DNA of 57,805 nt from NCBI GenBank assembly GCA_018260425.1, contig JAGLBD010000017.1, positions 5,564-63,368 on the forward strand, written 5' to 3'. A program made the position numbers and the translations under genes. The notes beneath the pieces are model-generated. The model saw nothing but the letters and a program-made list of their open reading frames with translations, had not been told where the DNA came from and searched no databases. Of the stretch, positions 49,780 to 57,805 are shown in pieces (position 1 is the first letter of the stretch; every line of letters begins with the position of its first letter). This DNA comes from Pseudogulbenkiania sp. Lineage in GTDB: Bacteria; Pseudomonadota; Gammaproteobacteria; Burkholderiales; Chromobacteriaceae.

Positions 49780-49986
49780 ATGGCCCGTATTACCGTTGAC
49801 GATTGTCTGGATCGCATCGAAAACCGTTTTGACCTCACCCTGGCGGCGGCCTATCGTGCCCGTCAGGTTGCCTCCGGTGCGACGTCCTTTGTTGACGCTG
49901 GTCGTCACAAGCCGACCGTAGTGGCCCTGCGTGAAATCGCAGCCGGTCATGTCGGCAAAGAACTGCTGAATCGCGGCAAGGCCTGA
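49780..49986 (+). CDS. rpoZ: RNA polymerase omega subunit
   Basis: Omega helps assemble RNA polymerase and forms part of a ppGpp site on it. The product has 68 residues with the conserved [20 protein letters not shown] start and [11 protein letters not shown] near 23. GAGGA precedes the ATG. It sits between gmk and spoT. Confidence 0.97.
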   Translation: MARITVDDCLDRIENRFDLTLAAAYRARQVASGATSFVDAGRHKPTVVALREIAAGHVGKELLNRGKA

Positions 49987-50012
49987 ACGAAAGCAGCGGG
50001 TACCCCTTGACC

Positions 50013-52169
50013 ATGAGTGCCGACATCGCTGACGCCATCGATTATGACGTTATTGTTCGCCGCGAGGCTGACGCCTTTTTCGAGGCGGCAGCCCGTTACC
50101 TGCGGGCAGAAGATGTCGAACTGTTACGTCATGCGTTTGATGTCAGCCGTGAAGCGCACGAAGGTCAGACCCGCAAGAGCGGCGAGCCTTATATCACCCA
50201 TCCGCTGGCGGTAGCGACCATGCTTACCGACTGGCGGCTGGATGTGCAGGGCTTGGCCGCCGCTCTCCTCCATGATGTTCTGGAGGATACCGGGGTCTCC
50301 AAGCCGACCCTGACCGAGAAATTCGGTAAAACGATTGCCGATCTGGTGGATGGACTCTCCAAGCTGGAGCGTCTGGAATACCAGACCAAGGAAACGGCCC
50401 AGGCGGAAAACTTTCGCAAGATGGTGCTGGCGATGGCCCGCGATATTCGCGTCATCATCGTCAAGCTGGCCGACCGCATGCACAACATGCGCACCCTTGA
50501 TTCCATGCGCGAGGACAAGCGACGACGCATCGCTCTGGAAACGCTGGAAATCTATGCCCCGATTGCCAATCGCATCGGCCTGAACAAGGTCTATCGCGAA
50601 CTGCAGGACCTGGCGTTTCGCCACCTTCACTACCATCGTTACAATGTGTTGTCCAAAGCGGTCCGTGCTGCGCGCGGCAACCGGCGCGAGGTGGTGAACA
50701 AAATCCTTCAGTCGGTGAGTCAAAAGCTGGTTAGCAGCAACCTTGAGGCGGTGATCAAGGGGCGTGAAAAGAATCTCTACAGCATCTACAAGAAAATGCA
50801 GGAAAAGCACCTGTCGTTTTCCGAGGTGCTGGACATCTATGGCTTCCGGGTTGTCGTCAATGATATTCCCAGCTGCTATCTGGCGCTGGGTGCCCTGCAC
50901 AGCCTGTACAAGCCCATTCCCGGCAAGTTCAAAGACTACATCGCCATTCCCAAGAGCAATGGCTACCAGAGTTTGCACACCACCCTGTTTGGCCCTTACG
51001 GCACCCCGGTGGAAATGCAGATTCGCACTCGCGAGATGAATCGTATCGCCGAGGCGGGCGTGGCTTCGCACTGGATGTACAAGAGTGGCGATGCCAGTCT
51101 GGACACGGCACAGCAGCGCACCCATCAGTGGCTGCAGAGCATTCTCGACATTCAGGCGGAAAGCGATGACGCCGTCGAGTTTCTCGAACATATCAAAATC
51201 GATCTGTTTCCCGACGAAGTCTATGTGTTCACCCCCAAGGGCAAGATCATGGTGTTGCCGCAAGGCTCGACGCCGGTAGATTTTGCCTATGCCGTGCATA
51301 CCGATGTCGGACATCGCTGTATTGCCGCGCGGGTGAATCACTCGCTGGTGCCGCTCCGCACCGTGCTGCGCAACGGTGATACCGTGGAGGTCATTACCTC
51401 GACCCAGACCAAGCCGAATCCTTCCTGGCTGACCTTTGTGGCTTCGGGGCGTGCCCGTTCGTGCATTCGCAATTATCTCAAGGGGCTGCAGCGTACCGAT
51501 GCCGCCGTATTGGGGGAGAAGCTGCTCAAGCAGGCTGTCGGTGCGCTGGCTGCACGTCCCCTGCAGGTCGATGTGGCGCTGGAGGAGGCCTATCTGGCGG
51601 ACTTCGGCGACAAGCTTGCGACCTTCCGTGACGTGCTGGCTGAAATCGGCGTGGGCAAACTGCTGCCGGTGGTGGTGGCGCGTCGCTTGATCGAACTGGC
51701 CGGTGAGCGGCTGGGCGAGGAGTTGCGCGTCGGGCCGGTGACTATTCGCGGGACGGAAGGCGGCGCCGTGCAGCTGTCTTCGTGCTGCAACCCGATTCCC
51801 GGTGACGCGATCATTGGCGTGATCATCAAGGGGCAGGGACTGGTGATTCACCGTGGCGAGTGCCCCAATGCCAAGCGTGTCGATCACGACAAGTTGCTGA
51901 CGGTAAGTTGGGAGGCGCAGAAAGACCGCATGTTCGGGGTCAATGTCAGTGTGCTGGCCCATCATGAGCGAGGCGCCCTGGCGGATATCGCCACGGTGAT
52001 TTCCCATGCTTCCGCCAATATCGAGAAAGTGGATACCAAGGATACCCATGTGGGTGATGGGTACATCCATATCGATTTCCGCCTGCAGGTCGACAACCTT
52101 GCGCACCTGGAAAGAGTGATTGCGGATATCGAGCAACTCGACGTGGTGCAAAGGACCGAGCGGAAATGA
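50013..52169 (+). CDS. spoT: Bifunctional (p)ppGpp synthetase/hydrolase SpoT
   Basis: It makes and degrades the alarmone (p)ppGpp. The 718 residues hold an intact HD hydrolase (H63, H87-D88, E91-D92 in LLHDVLEDT), a synthetase domain from about 235 ([40 protein letters not shown]), a TGS domain near 395-455 ([19 protein letters not shown]), and a C-terminal ACT domain. Whether the synthetase is strong cannot be told by eye. ATG 50013 was taken over a TTG two codons earlier. Its stop overlaps thiS. Confidence 0.95.
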   Translation: MSADIADAIDYDVIVRREADAFFEAAARYLRAEDVELLRHAFDVSREAHEGQTRKSGEPYITHPLAVATMLTDWRLDVQGLAAALLHDVLEDTGVSKPTLTEKFGKTIADLVDGLSKLERLEYQTKETAQAENFRKMVLAMARDIRVIIVKLADRMHNMRTLDSMREDKRRRIALETLEIYAPIANRIGLNKVYRELQDLAFRHLHYHRYNVLSKAVRAARGNRREVVNKILQSVSQKLVSSNLEAVIKGREKNLYSIYKKMQEKHLSFSEVLDIYGFRVVVNDIPSCYLALGALHSLYKPIPGKFKDYIAIPKSNGYQSLHTTLFGPYGTPVEMQIRTREMNRIAEAGVASHWMYKSGDASLDTAQQRTHQWLQSILDIQAESDDAVEFLEHIKIDLFPDEVYVFTPKGKIMVLPQGSTPVDFAYAVHTDVGHRCIAARVNHSLVPLRTVLRNGDTVEVITSTQTKPNPSWLTFVASGRARSCIRNYLKGLQRTDAAVLGEKLLKQAVGALAARPLQVDVALEEAYLADFGDKLATFRDVLAEIGVGKLLPVVVARRLIELAGERLGEELRVGPVTIRGTEGGAVQLSSCCNPIPGDAIIGVIIKGQGLVIHRGECPNAKRVDHDKLLTVSWEAQKDRMFGVNVSVLAHHERGALADIATVISHASANIEKVDTKDTHVGDGYIHIDFRLQVDNLAHLERVIADIEQLDVVQRTERK

Positions 52170-52378
52170 GTAAAGTGTTGCAAATCCGCCTCAATGGCGA
52201 GTCGCGTCGTTTCGAGGCGGTTTCCACTGTTGCCGAGCTGGTGCAGCAGCTGGAATTGGGTGGCAAGCGTATTGCCATCGAATGCAATGGCGAGATTGTT
52301 CCGAAGAGCGCCCATGCCAGTACCGGGCTTGCCGACGGAGACGTGCTGGAAATCGTGGTGGCCGTTGGCGGCGGTTGA
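52166..52378 (+). CDS. thiS: Sulfur carrier protein ThiS
   Basis: ThiS is a ubiquitin-fold carrier that brings sulfur as a C-terminal thiocarboxylate to thiazole synthase. It has 70 residues with the required Gly-Gly end (VVAVGGG). Family marks are [10 protein letters not shown] near the start and [20 protein letters not shown] near 22-41. It overlaps the spoT stop by 4 bases (ATGA), an uncommon coupling, and thiG follows after 41 bases. Confidence 0.93.
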   Translation: MSKVLQIRLNGESRRFEAVSTVAELVQQLELGGKRIAIECNGEIVPKSAHASTGLADGDVLEIVVAVGGG

Positions 52379-52419
52379 TGTGCCATGGCCTGACAGGTGT
52401 TTTGCGAGGGTGAGAAGCG

Positions 52420-53220
52420 GTGTCTGACGAATTGATCATTGCAGGAAAATCGTACGCATCCCGACTGTTGGTCGGTACCGGCAAGTACAAGGATTTCGAT
52501 GAAACGGTGGCCGCGCTGGATGCCTCGGGAGCGGAGATCGTGACGGTCGCCATCCGTCGTGTCAACCTCGGTCAGCATGCCGGCCAACCGAATTTGCTCG
52601 ACTTTTTACCAAAAAACAGGTATACATTGCTCCCCAACACGGCGGGATGCTATTCCGCCGATGAGGCAATCCGCACCCTGCGGCTCGCTCGCGAGTTGCT
52701 TGATGACCATCGCCTGGTGAAGTTGGAAGTGCTGGGCGATCCGACCTCGCTTTACCCGAACGTCCGTGAAACCATCAAGGCCGCCGAGGTGTTGGTCAAT
52801 GAAGGTTTCGACGTGATGGTGTATACCTCGGATGACCCCATTGCTGCTCGTGAGCTTGAAGCCATCGGCTGCTGTGCAATCATGCCGCTGGCCAGCCTGA
52901 TCGGTTCGGGTATGGGAATACTCAACCCGTGGAACCTGCAGTTGATCATCAATGAAGCCAAGGTTCCCGTGCTGGTTGATGCGGGGGTGGGTACCGCTTC
53001 AGATGCCGCCATTGCCATGGAGTTGGGCTGCGATGGTGTGTTGATGAATACCGCCATTGCGGCGGCGAAAGATCCTGTGCTCATGGCCAATGCCATGAGA
53101 CTCGCTGTTGAAGCAGGGCGATCGGCCTATCTGGCCGGGCGCATGCCGAAACGTTTTTATAGTGCAACACCTAGTTCTCCATCCGAGGGGGTGATTTCGA
53201 CAGGCAAACCCGGCGTTTAA
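52420..53220 (+). CDS. thiG: Thiazole synthase
   Basis: ThiG forms the thiazole phosphate of thiamine from deoxyxylulose phosphate, dehydroglycine and ThiS thiocarboxylate. It has 266 residues from GTG 52420. The barrel shows [11 protein letters not shown] near 17-27, the Schiff-base lysine in LVKLEVLGD (about 101), [12 protein letters not shown] near 155 and [12 protein letters not shown] near 186. Other thiamine genes (thiO, thiE, thiF) are not in the window. Confidence 0.96.
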   Translation: MSDELIIAGKSYASRLLVGTGKYKDFDETVAALDASGAEIVTVAIRRVNLGQHAGQPNLLDFLPKNRYTLLPNTAGCYSADEAIRTLRLARELLDDHRLVKLEVLGDPTSLYPNVRETIKAAEVLVNEGFDVMVYTSDDPIAARELEAIGCCAIMPLASLIGSGMGILNPWNLQLIINEAKVPVLVDAGVGTASDAAIAMELGCDGVLMNTAIAAAKDPVLMANAMRLAVEAGRSAYLAGRMPKRFYSATPSSPSEGVISTGKPGV

Positions 53221-53254
53221 TGCGCAAGGTCGCCTAGTCAATGTAGTGTCAGGC

Positions 53255-53283
53255 TTTTACTTGAGCCGCTTTGTTGTTAAAAT
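53255..53283 (+). promoter_or_regulatory. Candidate promoter of the rpsU-dnaG-rpoD operon
   Basis: TTTTAC (53255-53260), 17-base spacer, TAAAAT (53278-53283). It is 55 bases upstream of rpsU. The -35 is weak (4 of 6). Confidence 0.45.
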
Positions 53284-53337
53284 ACCTGTTTCTATCCAGA
53301 TCAAGCATTTAGCTTCCAGATTTAAGGACACTAAGTA

Positions 53338-53550
53338 ATGCCCCACATTCGTGTAAAAGAGAATGAGCCGTTCGAAGTTGCGATGCGTCGTTTCAAGCGC
53401 GCTGTTGAAAAAACCGGTCTGCTGACCGAACTGCGTGCCCGTGAGTTCTACGAAAAGCCGACCACCGAACGCAAGCGCAAGCATGCTGCTGCCGTAAAGC
53501 GCCACTACAAGCGCATCCGCAGCCAGATGCTGCCGCCGAAACTGTACTGA
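53338..53550 (+). CDS. rpsU: 30S ribosomal protein S21
   Basis: S21 helps the 30S subunit bind mRNA. The product has 70 residues: [20 protein letters not shown], then the basic helix with [25 protein letters not shown] precedes the ATG. It is the first gene of the macromolecular synthesis operon with yqeY, dnaG and rpoD. Confidence 0.98.
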   Translation: MPHIRVKENEPFEVAMRRFKRAVEKTGLLTELRAREFYEKPTTERKRKHAAAVKRHYKRIRSQMLPPKLY

Positions 53551-53575
53551 TACACGTCAGCCAGTTGTGAGCAGG

Positions 53576-53599
53576 ACCGCAGGAACTCCCTGCGGTTTT
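53576..53599 (+). terminator. Attenuator-like terminator after rpsU
   Basis: ACCGCAGG (53576-53583), loop AACTC, CCTGCGGT (53589-53596), then TTT. The short U tract suggests partial termination, which would give more rpsU than dnaG and rpoD message, as in the E. coli operon. Confidence 0.7.
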
Positions 53600-53661
53600 G
53601 CCATTTGTACTTTCCGAAAGTGTAGTTCTGTCCCCGACAGTTTTTCCCTGTGAGTCCGATC

Positions 53662-54108
53662 ATGAGTCTCAAAGTCCGTATCAGTGACGACATGAAGGCG
53701 GCGATGAAGGCCCGCGAAAGCGAGCGTTTGGCCACTATTCGCCTGTTGATGGCCGCCATGAAGCAAAAAGAAGTCGATGAGCGCATCGAGCTGGATGATG
53801 CCGCAATCATTACTGTCATCGACAAAATGCTCAAGCAGCGCCGCGATTCCGTTACCCAATACGAGGCCGCAGGTCGCCAGGATCTGGCTGACAAGGAAAA
53901 ATTCGAGATGGACGTGTTGACGGGCTATTTGCCCGAACCGCTCACGGACGCCGAGTTGGACGCCATGATCGCCGATGCCATTGCCGCGACCGGTGCGGCT
54001 TCCATGCAGGATATGGGCAAGGTGATGGGGGTGGTTCGCCCGCTGATGGCTGGACGGGCCGACATGGCCGCGGTGTCCACCCGTATCAAGGCAGCTCTCA
54101 ACCGCTGA
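53662..54108 (+). CDS. GatB/YqeY domain protein
   Basis: The 148-residue helical protein carries the YqeY domain, related to the tail of the amidotransferase GatB. ATIRLLMAAMKQKEVDER near 28-45 and QYEAAGRQDLADKEKFEM near 73-90 are typical, followed by YLPEPLTDAELDAMI. It may bind tRNA, but its role is unknown. ATG 53662 was chosen over a GTG at 53650. It lies between rpsU and dnaG, its usual place in many betaproteobacteria. Confidence 0.93.
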   Translation: MSLKVRISDDMKAAMKARESERLATIRLLMAAMKQKEVDERIELDDAAIITVIDKMLKQRRDSVTQYEAAGRQDLADKEKFEMDVLTGYLPEPLTDAELDAMIADAIAATGAASMQDMGKVMGVVRPLMAGRADMAAVSTRIKAALNR

Positions 54109-54115
54109 CCATACG

Positions 54116-55885
54116 GTGATTCCGCAGGATTTCGTCGACCAGCTGCTGTCCCGCGTCGACATCGTCGACGTGGTGGACAGGTATGTACCGCTGAAGAAGG
54201 GAGGCCAGAATTATCTGGCCTGCTGTCCGTTTCACAAGGAAAAATCACCGTCATTCACGGTGAGTCCGACCAAACAGTTCTATCATTGTTTTGGGTGCGG
54301 TGCCCACGGTTCGGCCATCGGTTTCGTGATGGAGTACCAGGGTCTGGGCTTTGTCGATGCGGTACGGTTGCTGGCTGAAGGTGTGGGCCTGCAGGTGCCT
54401 CAGGAATCACGGGTCAATCAGGAAGCGGCCCGTGTTGCACGGGAAAAGCAGCTTACGTTGGAAGATGCGCTGCAGCGAGCGGCGGTCTACTACAAGCAGC
54501 AGCTGAAAGCCGCTCCCAATGCCATTCGCTACTTCAAGGAGCGTGGCGTAACGGGAGAAGTGGCGGCACGGTTCGGCCTCGGGTATGCGCCGGGCGAGTG
54601 GCAGAATCTCGAGACGGTGTTTCCGCAGTATCAGGATGACAAGCTGGTCGAGAGCGGTCTGGTGATTCTTCATGAGGAAGGACGCCGTTATGACCGTTTC
54701 CGTGATCGGGTCATGTTCCCGATCCGCAACCAGCGTGGCGCCATCATCGGTTTTGGTGGTCGAGTGCTGGGCAAGGGTGAGCCCAAGTATCTGAACTCGC
54801 CGGAAACGCCGCTGTTTGAAAAAGGCCGTGAGCTGTACGGTTTGTATGAAGCGCGGCAGGCTATCCGAGAAAAGAACCGGGTCCTGGTCGTTGAAGGTTA
54901 TATGGACGTGGTGGCCCTCGCCCAGTTTGGCGTAGGGTATGCGGTAGCGACACTGGGTACGGCGACAACGGGTGAGCATGTCAGGAAACTGATGCGTCAC
55001 GCCGATGCCGTTTACTTCTGTTTCGATGGCGATGCCGCCGGCCAAAAGGCCGCCTGGCGTGCGCTGGAAAACAGTTTGCCGCAGTTGGTGGACGGCAAGG
55101 CACTGCATTTTTTGTTTTTGCCGGAAGAACATGACCCGGATAGTTTTATCCGGGCAGAAGGCCCCGAGGCATTCGAGGGTCTGCTGGAAACGGCCAGTGT
55201 GCCGCTTTCCGCCTATTTTACCCGCGAGCTGACACGCCGCGTGGACATGACTTCGCCGGAAGGGCGCGCGGACCTGATTAAACAGGCGGCACCTCTTTTG
55301 GCGCAGATAGCCGCTCCGGTATTGGGTTTCATCATCAAAAAACGTCTGGCAGAGCTTGCCGGGATCGACGTCGACGAGTTCGACATGCTGATGGGACACA
55401 AGAAACCCGAGCGCAAGGGGCGGCGCGAGTACCGCGTGCCTCCCGAGTCGCAACGGCAATTCAGTACATCGCTGATTCGCAAGCAAATAAAATGGCTGCT
55501 GATGAACCCTTCGTGGTGTAGCGATGTCCAATTGCCGGATAGTCTGACGTTGTCAGACGAACTGGCCTGTTTTGCAATGCTCGCCGAACGAGCCGATGAA
55601 CACTCCACGGAGCCCACGCCGGCCCAATTGGTGGAAAGTGTGCGCGGCACGCCCTTCGAGGGCCTGGTAGACAGCATTCTGCAGCAGGCCATGCAGGATC
55701 CGGAAGAATTTGCATCACCCGCCGAGGAAGCACGGGAACAATTCCGCGATGGCAATGCACGATTGTTGCAGTTGCTCAGGGAAGCCGAGCTGGAACGACT
55801 TAAATTCAAGTCACAGGGTGAGCGTTTGACACCGGAAGAATCGCAGCTGATGCGCGAGTTGTTGTTGCGTCCCGATCGGGGCTGA
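54116..55885 (+). CDS. dnaG: DNA primase DnaG
   Basis: DnaG makes RNA primers for replication. It has 589 residues from a GTG at 54116 and no clear Shine-Dalgarno sequence. The zinc site is C37, H40, C58, C61 (CPFH and CFGC). The catalytic core has the TOPRIM acid E260 ([11 protein letters not shown]) and D304/D306 (FDGDAAG). The C-terminal 130 residues are the helicase-binding domain. It starts 7 bases after yqeY. Confidence 0.98.
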   Translation: MIPQDFVDQLLSRVDIVDVVDRYVPLKKGGQNYLACCPFHKEKSPSFTVSPTKQFYHCFGCGAHGSAIGFVMEYQGLGFVDAVRLLAEGVGLQVPQESRVNQEAARVAREKQLTLEDALQRAAVYYKQQLKAAPNAIRYFKERGVTGEVAARFGLGYAPGEWQNLETVFPQYQDDKLVESGLVILHEEGRRYDRFRDRVMFPIRNQRGAIIGFGGRVLGKGEPKYLNSPETPLFEKGRELYGLYEARQAIREKNRVLVVEGYMDVVALAQFGVGYAVATLGTATTGEHVRKLMRHADAVYFCFDGDAAGQKAAWRALENSLPQLVDGKALHFLFLPEEHDPDSFIRAEGPEAFEGLLETASVPLSAYFTRELTRRVDMTSPEGRADLIKQAAPLLAQIAAPVLGFIIKKRLAELAGIDVDEFDMLMGHKKPERKGRREYRVPPESQRQFSTSLIRKQIKWLLMNPSWCSDVQLPDSLTLSDELACFAMLAERADEHSTEPTPAQLVESVRGTPFEGLVDSILQQAMQDPEEFASPAEEAREQFRDGNARLLQLLREAELERLKFKSQGERLTPEESQLMRELLLRPDRG

Positions 55886-55903
55886 CAACCACTTCATGCA
55901 GCG

Positions 55904-55912
55904 GTGGTATGA
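55904..55912 (+). promoter_or_regulatory. Candidate extended -10 promoter for rpoD
   Basis: TGG-TATGAT matches an extended -10 element (TGN before TATGAT at 55907-55912), 38 bases before the rpoD ATG. No -35 at 17 bases is clear. Confidence 0.35.
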
Positions 55913-55950
55913 TCAACTGTTTTTTTCGGCTTTTTTTAGCAGGAAGCGAA

Positions 55951-57805
55951 ATGGCGGCCTCTCCCGAGAATCAAAAAGACCAACAGGCTAACGAACAAGG
56001 TTCCTTGAGCCTGGAAGAACAGCGTAAACGGCTGCGTCAGCTGATTGCGCTGGGCAAGGAGCGGGGTTATCTCACCTACGCTGAGATCAATGACCACTTG
56101 CCGGAAGATGTCTCCGACGCAGAGCAGATCGAAAATATTGTAACCATGATTTCCGGTTTGGGAATCCAGGTTTACGATGAAGCGCCCGATGCCGACACCT
56201 TGCTGATGTCGGACGCAACACCTGCTGTGGCCGATGAAGATGCCGTTGAAGAAGCCGAAGCGGCTCTTTCCTCGGTAGATTCCGAATTTGGCCGCACGAC
56301 CGACCCGGTGCGTATGTATATGCGCGAAATGGGTTCGGTCGAGCTCCTGACGCGTGAAGGCGAAATTGAAATCGCCAAGCGCATCGAGGATGGCCTCAAG
56401 CACATGATTCAGGCGATCTCTGCCTGTCCCGGCACCATCGCTGAAGTACTGGAATTGATGGAGCGTGTCGCCAGGGAAGAAATCCGTGTCGACGAAGTGA
56501 TCGACGGGATTATCGATCCGGATGCCGAAACGGAAGAAGGCTTGCCTTTTGCCGAGCCGGTTGAAGAAGACGAAGATGCGCTGCTGGAAGACGAGGAAGA
56601 AGAGGACGAGGATGCAGAGGGCGATGCCGCCGCTGTGTCCAGTGCCAACCTCGAAGAATTGAAGATGCAGGCTCTGGAGCATTTCGCCAACGTTCGTCTG
56701 CTGTTCGACAAACTGGTCAAGGAATTGGCCAAGGGTGGAACGCATGGCAAGGGCTATCAGGAACTGCAGGATGCGATTACCGCCGAGTTCATGAATGTGC
56801 GTTTCTCGACGCGCCAGATTGAAAGCCTGTGCGAGTCGCTGCGTTCGCGCGTGAATGAAATCCGTACCTTCGAACGCGATATCCAGGATATCTGCGTTAG
56901 CCGCGTGCGTATGGATCGCAACCACTTCATCAAGACTTTCCCGGGCAACGAATGCAATACCGCATGGGTTGAGCAGGAAATTGCTGCCGGCAAGCCGTGG
57001 TCTGATTTCCTGACCCGCTTCAAGTACGCGATCATCGAGAAGCAGACCAAACTTGCCGACCTGCAAGAGAAGTCGATGCTGTCGATCAAGGAACTCAAAG
57101 AGATTAACCGCCAGATGTCGGCGGGTGAGTCCAAGGCGCGCCGAGCCAAGAAAGAAATGATCGAGGCCAACCTGCGTCTGGTGATCTCGATTGCCAAGAA
57201 ATATACCAACCGTGGTCTGCAGTTCCTGGATCTGATTCAGGAAGGCAACATTGGTCTGATGAAGGCGGTGGACAAGTTCGAATACCGTCGTGGTTACAAG
57301 TTCTCGACCTACGCCACCTGGTGGATTCGTCAGGCGATTACCCGTTCCATTGCTGACCAGGCGCGTACCATCCGTATTCCGGTACACATGATCGAGACCA
57401 TCAACAAGATGAATCGTATCAGCCGCCAGATCCTGCAGGAAACCGGTCGTGAACCGGATCCGGCAGAGCTGGCCGAGCGCATGGAAATGCCGGAAGAGAA
57501 GATCCGCAAGATCATGAAGATTTCCAAGGAACCGATTTCCATGGAAACTCCGATTGGTGACGATGATGACAGCCATCTGGGCGATTTCATCGAAGACGCG
57601 GTGACGCTTGCTCCGTCGGAAGCGGCCATGTACTCCAGTCTGAAGGATGCGACCAAGGAAGTGCTCGACACTCTGACGCCGCGTGAGGCGAAGGTGCTGC
57701 GTATGCGTTTCGGCATCGACATGAATACCGACCACACCCTTGAGGAAGTCGGTAAACAGTTCGATGTGACCCGTGAACGTATTCGTCAGATCGAAGCGAA
57801 GGCCC
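55951..57805 (+). CDS. rpoD: RNA polymerase sigma-70 factor RpoD (cut by right edge)
   Basis: RpoD is the primary sigma factor. The frame opens at ATG 55951 (AGGA upstream) and is open to the right edge, giving 618 codons. Region 1.1 is at the start ([20 protein letters not shown] near 30). Region 1.2 has [20 protein letters not shown] near 117. A very acidic non-conserved stretch (about 191-230) follows. Regions 2.1-2.4 ([20 protein letters not shown], then [20 protein letters not shown]) and 3 are complete. Region 4 is cut within the helix-turn-helix ([12 protein letters not shown]), so only a few residues are missing. Confidence 0.98.
   Translation, partial: MAASPENQKDQQANEQGSLSLEEQRKRLRQLIALGKERGYLTYAEINDHLPEDVSDAEQIENIVTMISGLGIQVYDEAPDADTLLMSDATPAVADEDAVEEAEAALSSVDSEFGRTTDPVRMYMREMGSVELLTREGEIEIAKRIEDGLKHMIQAISACPGTIAEVLELMERVAREEIRVDEVIDGIIDPDAETEEGLPFAEPVEEDEDALLEDEEEEDEDAEGDAAAVSSANLEELKMQALEHFANVRLLFDKLVKELAKGGTHGKGYQELQDAITAEFMNVRFSTRQIESLCESLRSRVNEIRTFERDIQDICVSRVRMDRNHFIKTFPGNECNTAWVEQEIAAGKPWSDFLTRFKYAIIEKQTKLADLQEKSMLSIKELKEINRQMSAGESKARRAKKEMIEANLRLVISIAKKYTNRGLQFLDLIQEGNIGLMKAVDKFEYRRGYKFSTYATWWIRQAITRSIADQARTIRIPVHMIETINKMNRISRQILQETGREPDPAELAERMEMPEEKIRKIMKISKEPISMETPIGDDDDSHLGDFIEDAVTLAPSEAAMYSSLKDATKEVLDTLTPREAKVLRMRFGIDMNTDHTLEEVGKQFDVTRERIRQIEAKA

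Overview
The window looks like the chromosome of a betaproteobacterium of the order Neisseriales (Chromobacteriaceae-like). The evidence is gene content and order: coaE-zapD-yacG, carA/carB-greA-yhbY-rlmE-ftsH-folP-glmM, gmk-rpoZ-spoT and rpsU-yqeY-dnaG-rpoD. The FtsH Walker A reads GSPGTGKT, as I remember it from Neisseria. Codon third positions are GC-rich, which produces many long antisense open frames that are not genes. I see no tRNA, rRNA, CRISPR array, insertion sequence or prophage. The placement is inference from protein and operon resemblance; no search was run.

Layout. 0-4.6 kb: housekeeping genes (coaE end, zapD, yacG, amiC, tsaE, queG, a MaoC hydratase). 4.6-8.6 kb: fatty-acid oxidation electron transfer (etfB, etfA, acyl-CoA dehydrogenase), preceded by a PsrA-like operator and interrupted by a structured leader with a small overlapping ORF. 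9.0-19.7 kb: a complete type II secretion operon gspC to gspN, tightly overlapped. 19.8-31.7 kb: carA, a LeuE-like exporter, carB, greA with an attenuator-type leader, DUF4149, yhbY, rlmE, ftsH, folP, glmM. 31.7-34.7 kb: a PepSY protein, a cytochrome b561 and a QseBC/PmrAB-type two-component pair behind a PmrA/QseB-like box. 34.7-42.6 kb: single housekeeping genes on both strands (alr, DedA, FKBP, DUF2189, hydroxyacid dehydrogenase, DUF1841, glutathione peroxidase, trmB, an epimerase, a 2Fe-2S reductase).

42.6-47.0 kb is the accessory part. A very small membrane protein sits behind an excellent FNR-type box at the class II position. Next come two tandem orphan genes of lower GC that appear to be diverged paralogues with Ser/Thr-rich N-termini. 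A perfect 17-bp hairpin follows, whose core palindrome recurs 70 bp downstream. The part ends with a small exported protein and a PadR-HAAS (DUF1700) pair more typical of Firmicutes. This is the best place in the window for undescribed biology.

47.0-57.8 kb returns to core functions: purine uptake and salvage (NCS2 permease, apt), gmk, rpoZ, a bifunctional spoT overlapping thiS, thiG, and the macromolecular synthesis operon rpsU-yqeY-dnaG-rpoD. rpoD runs off the right edge.
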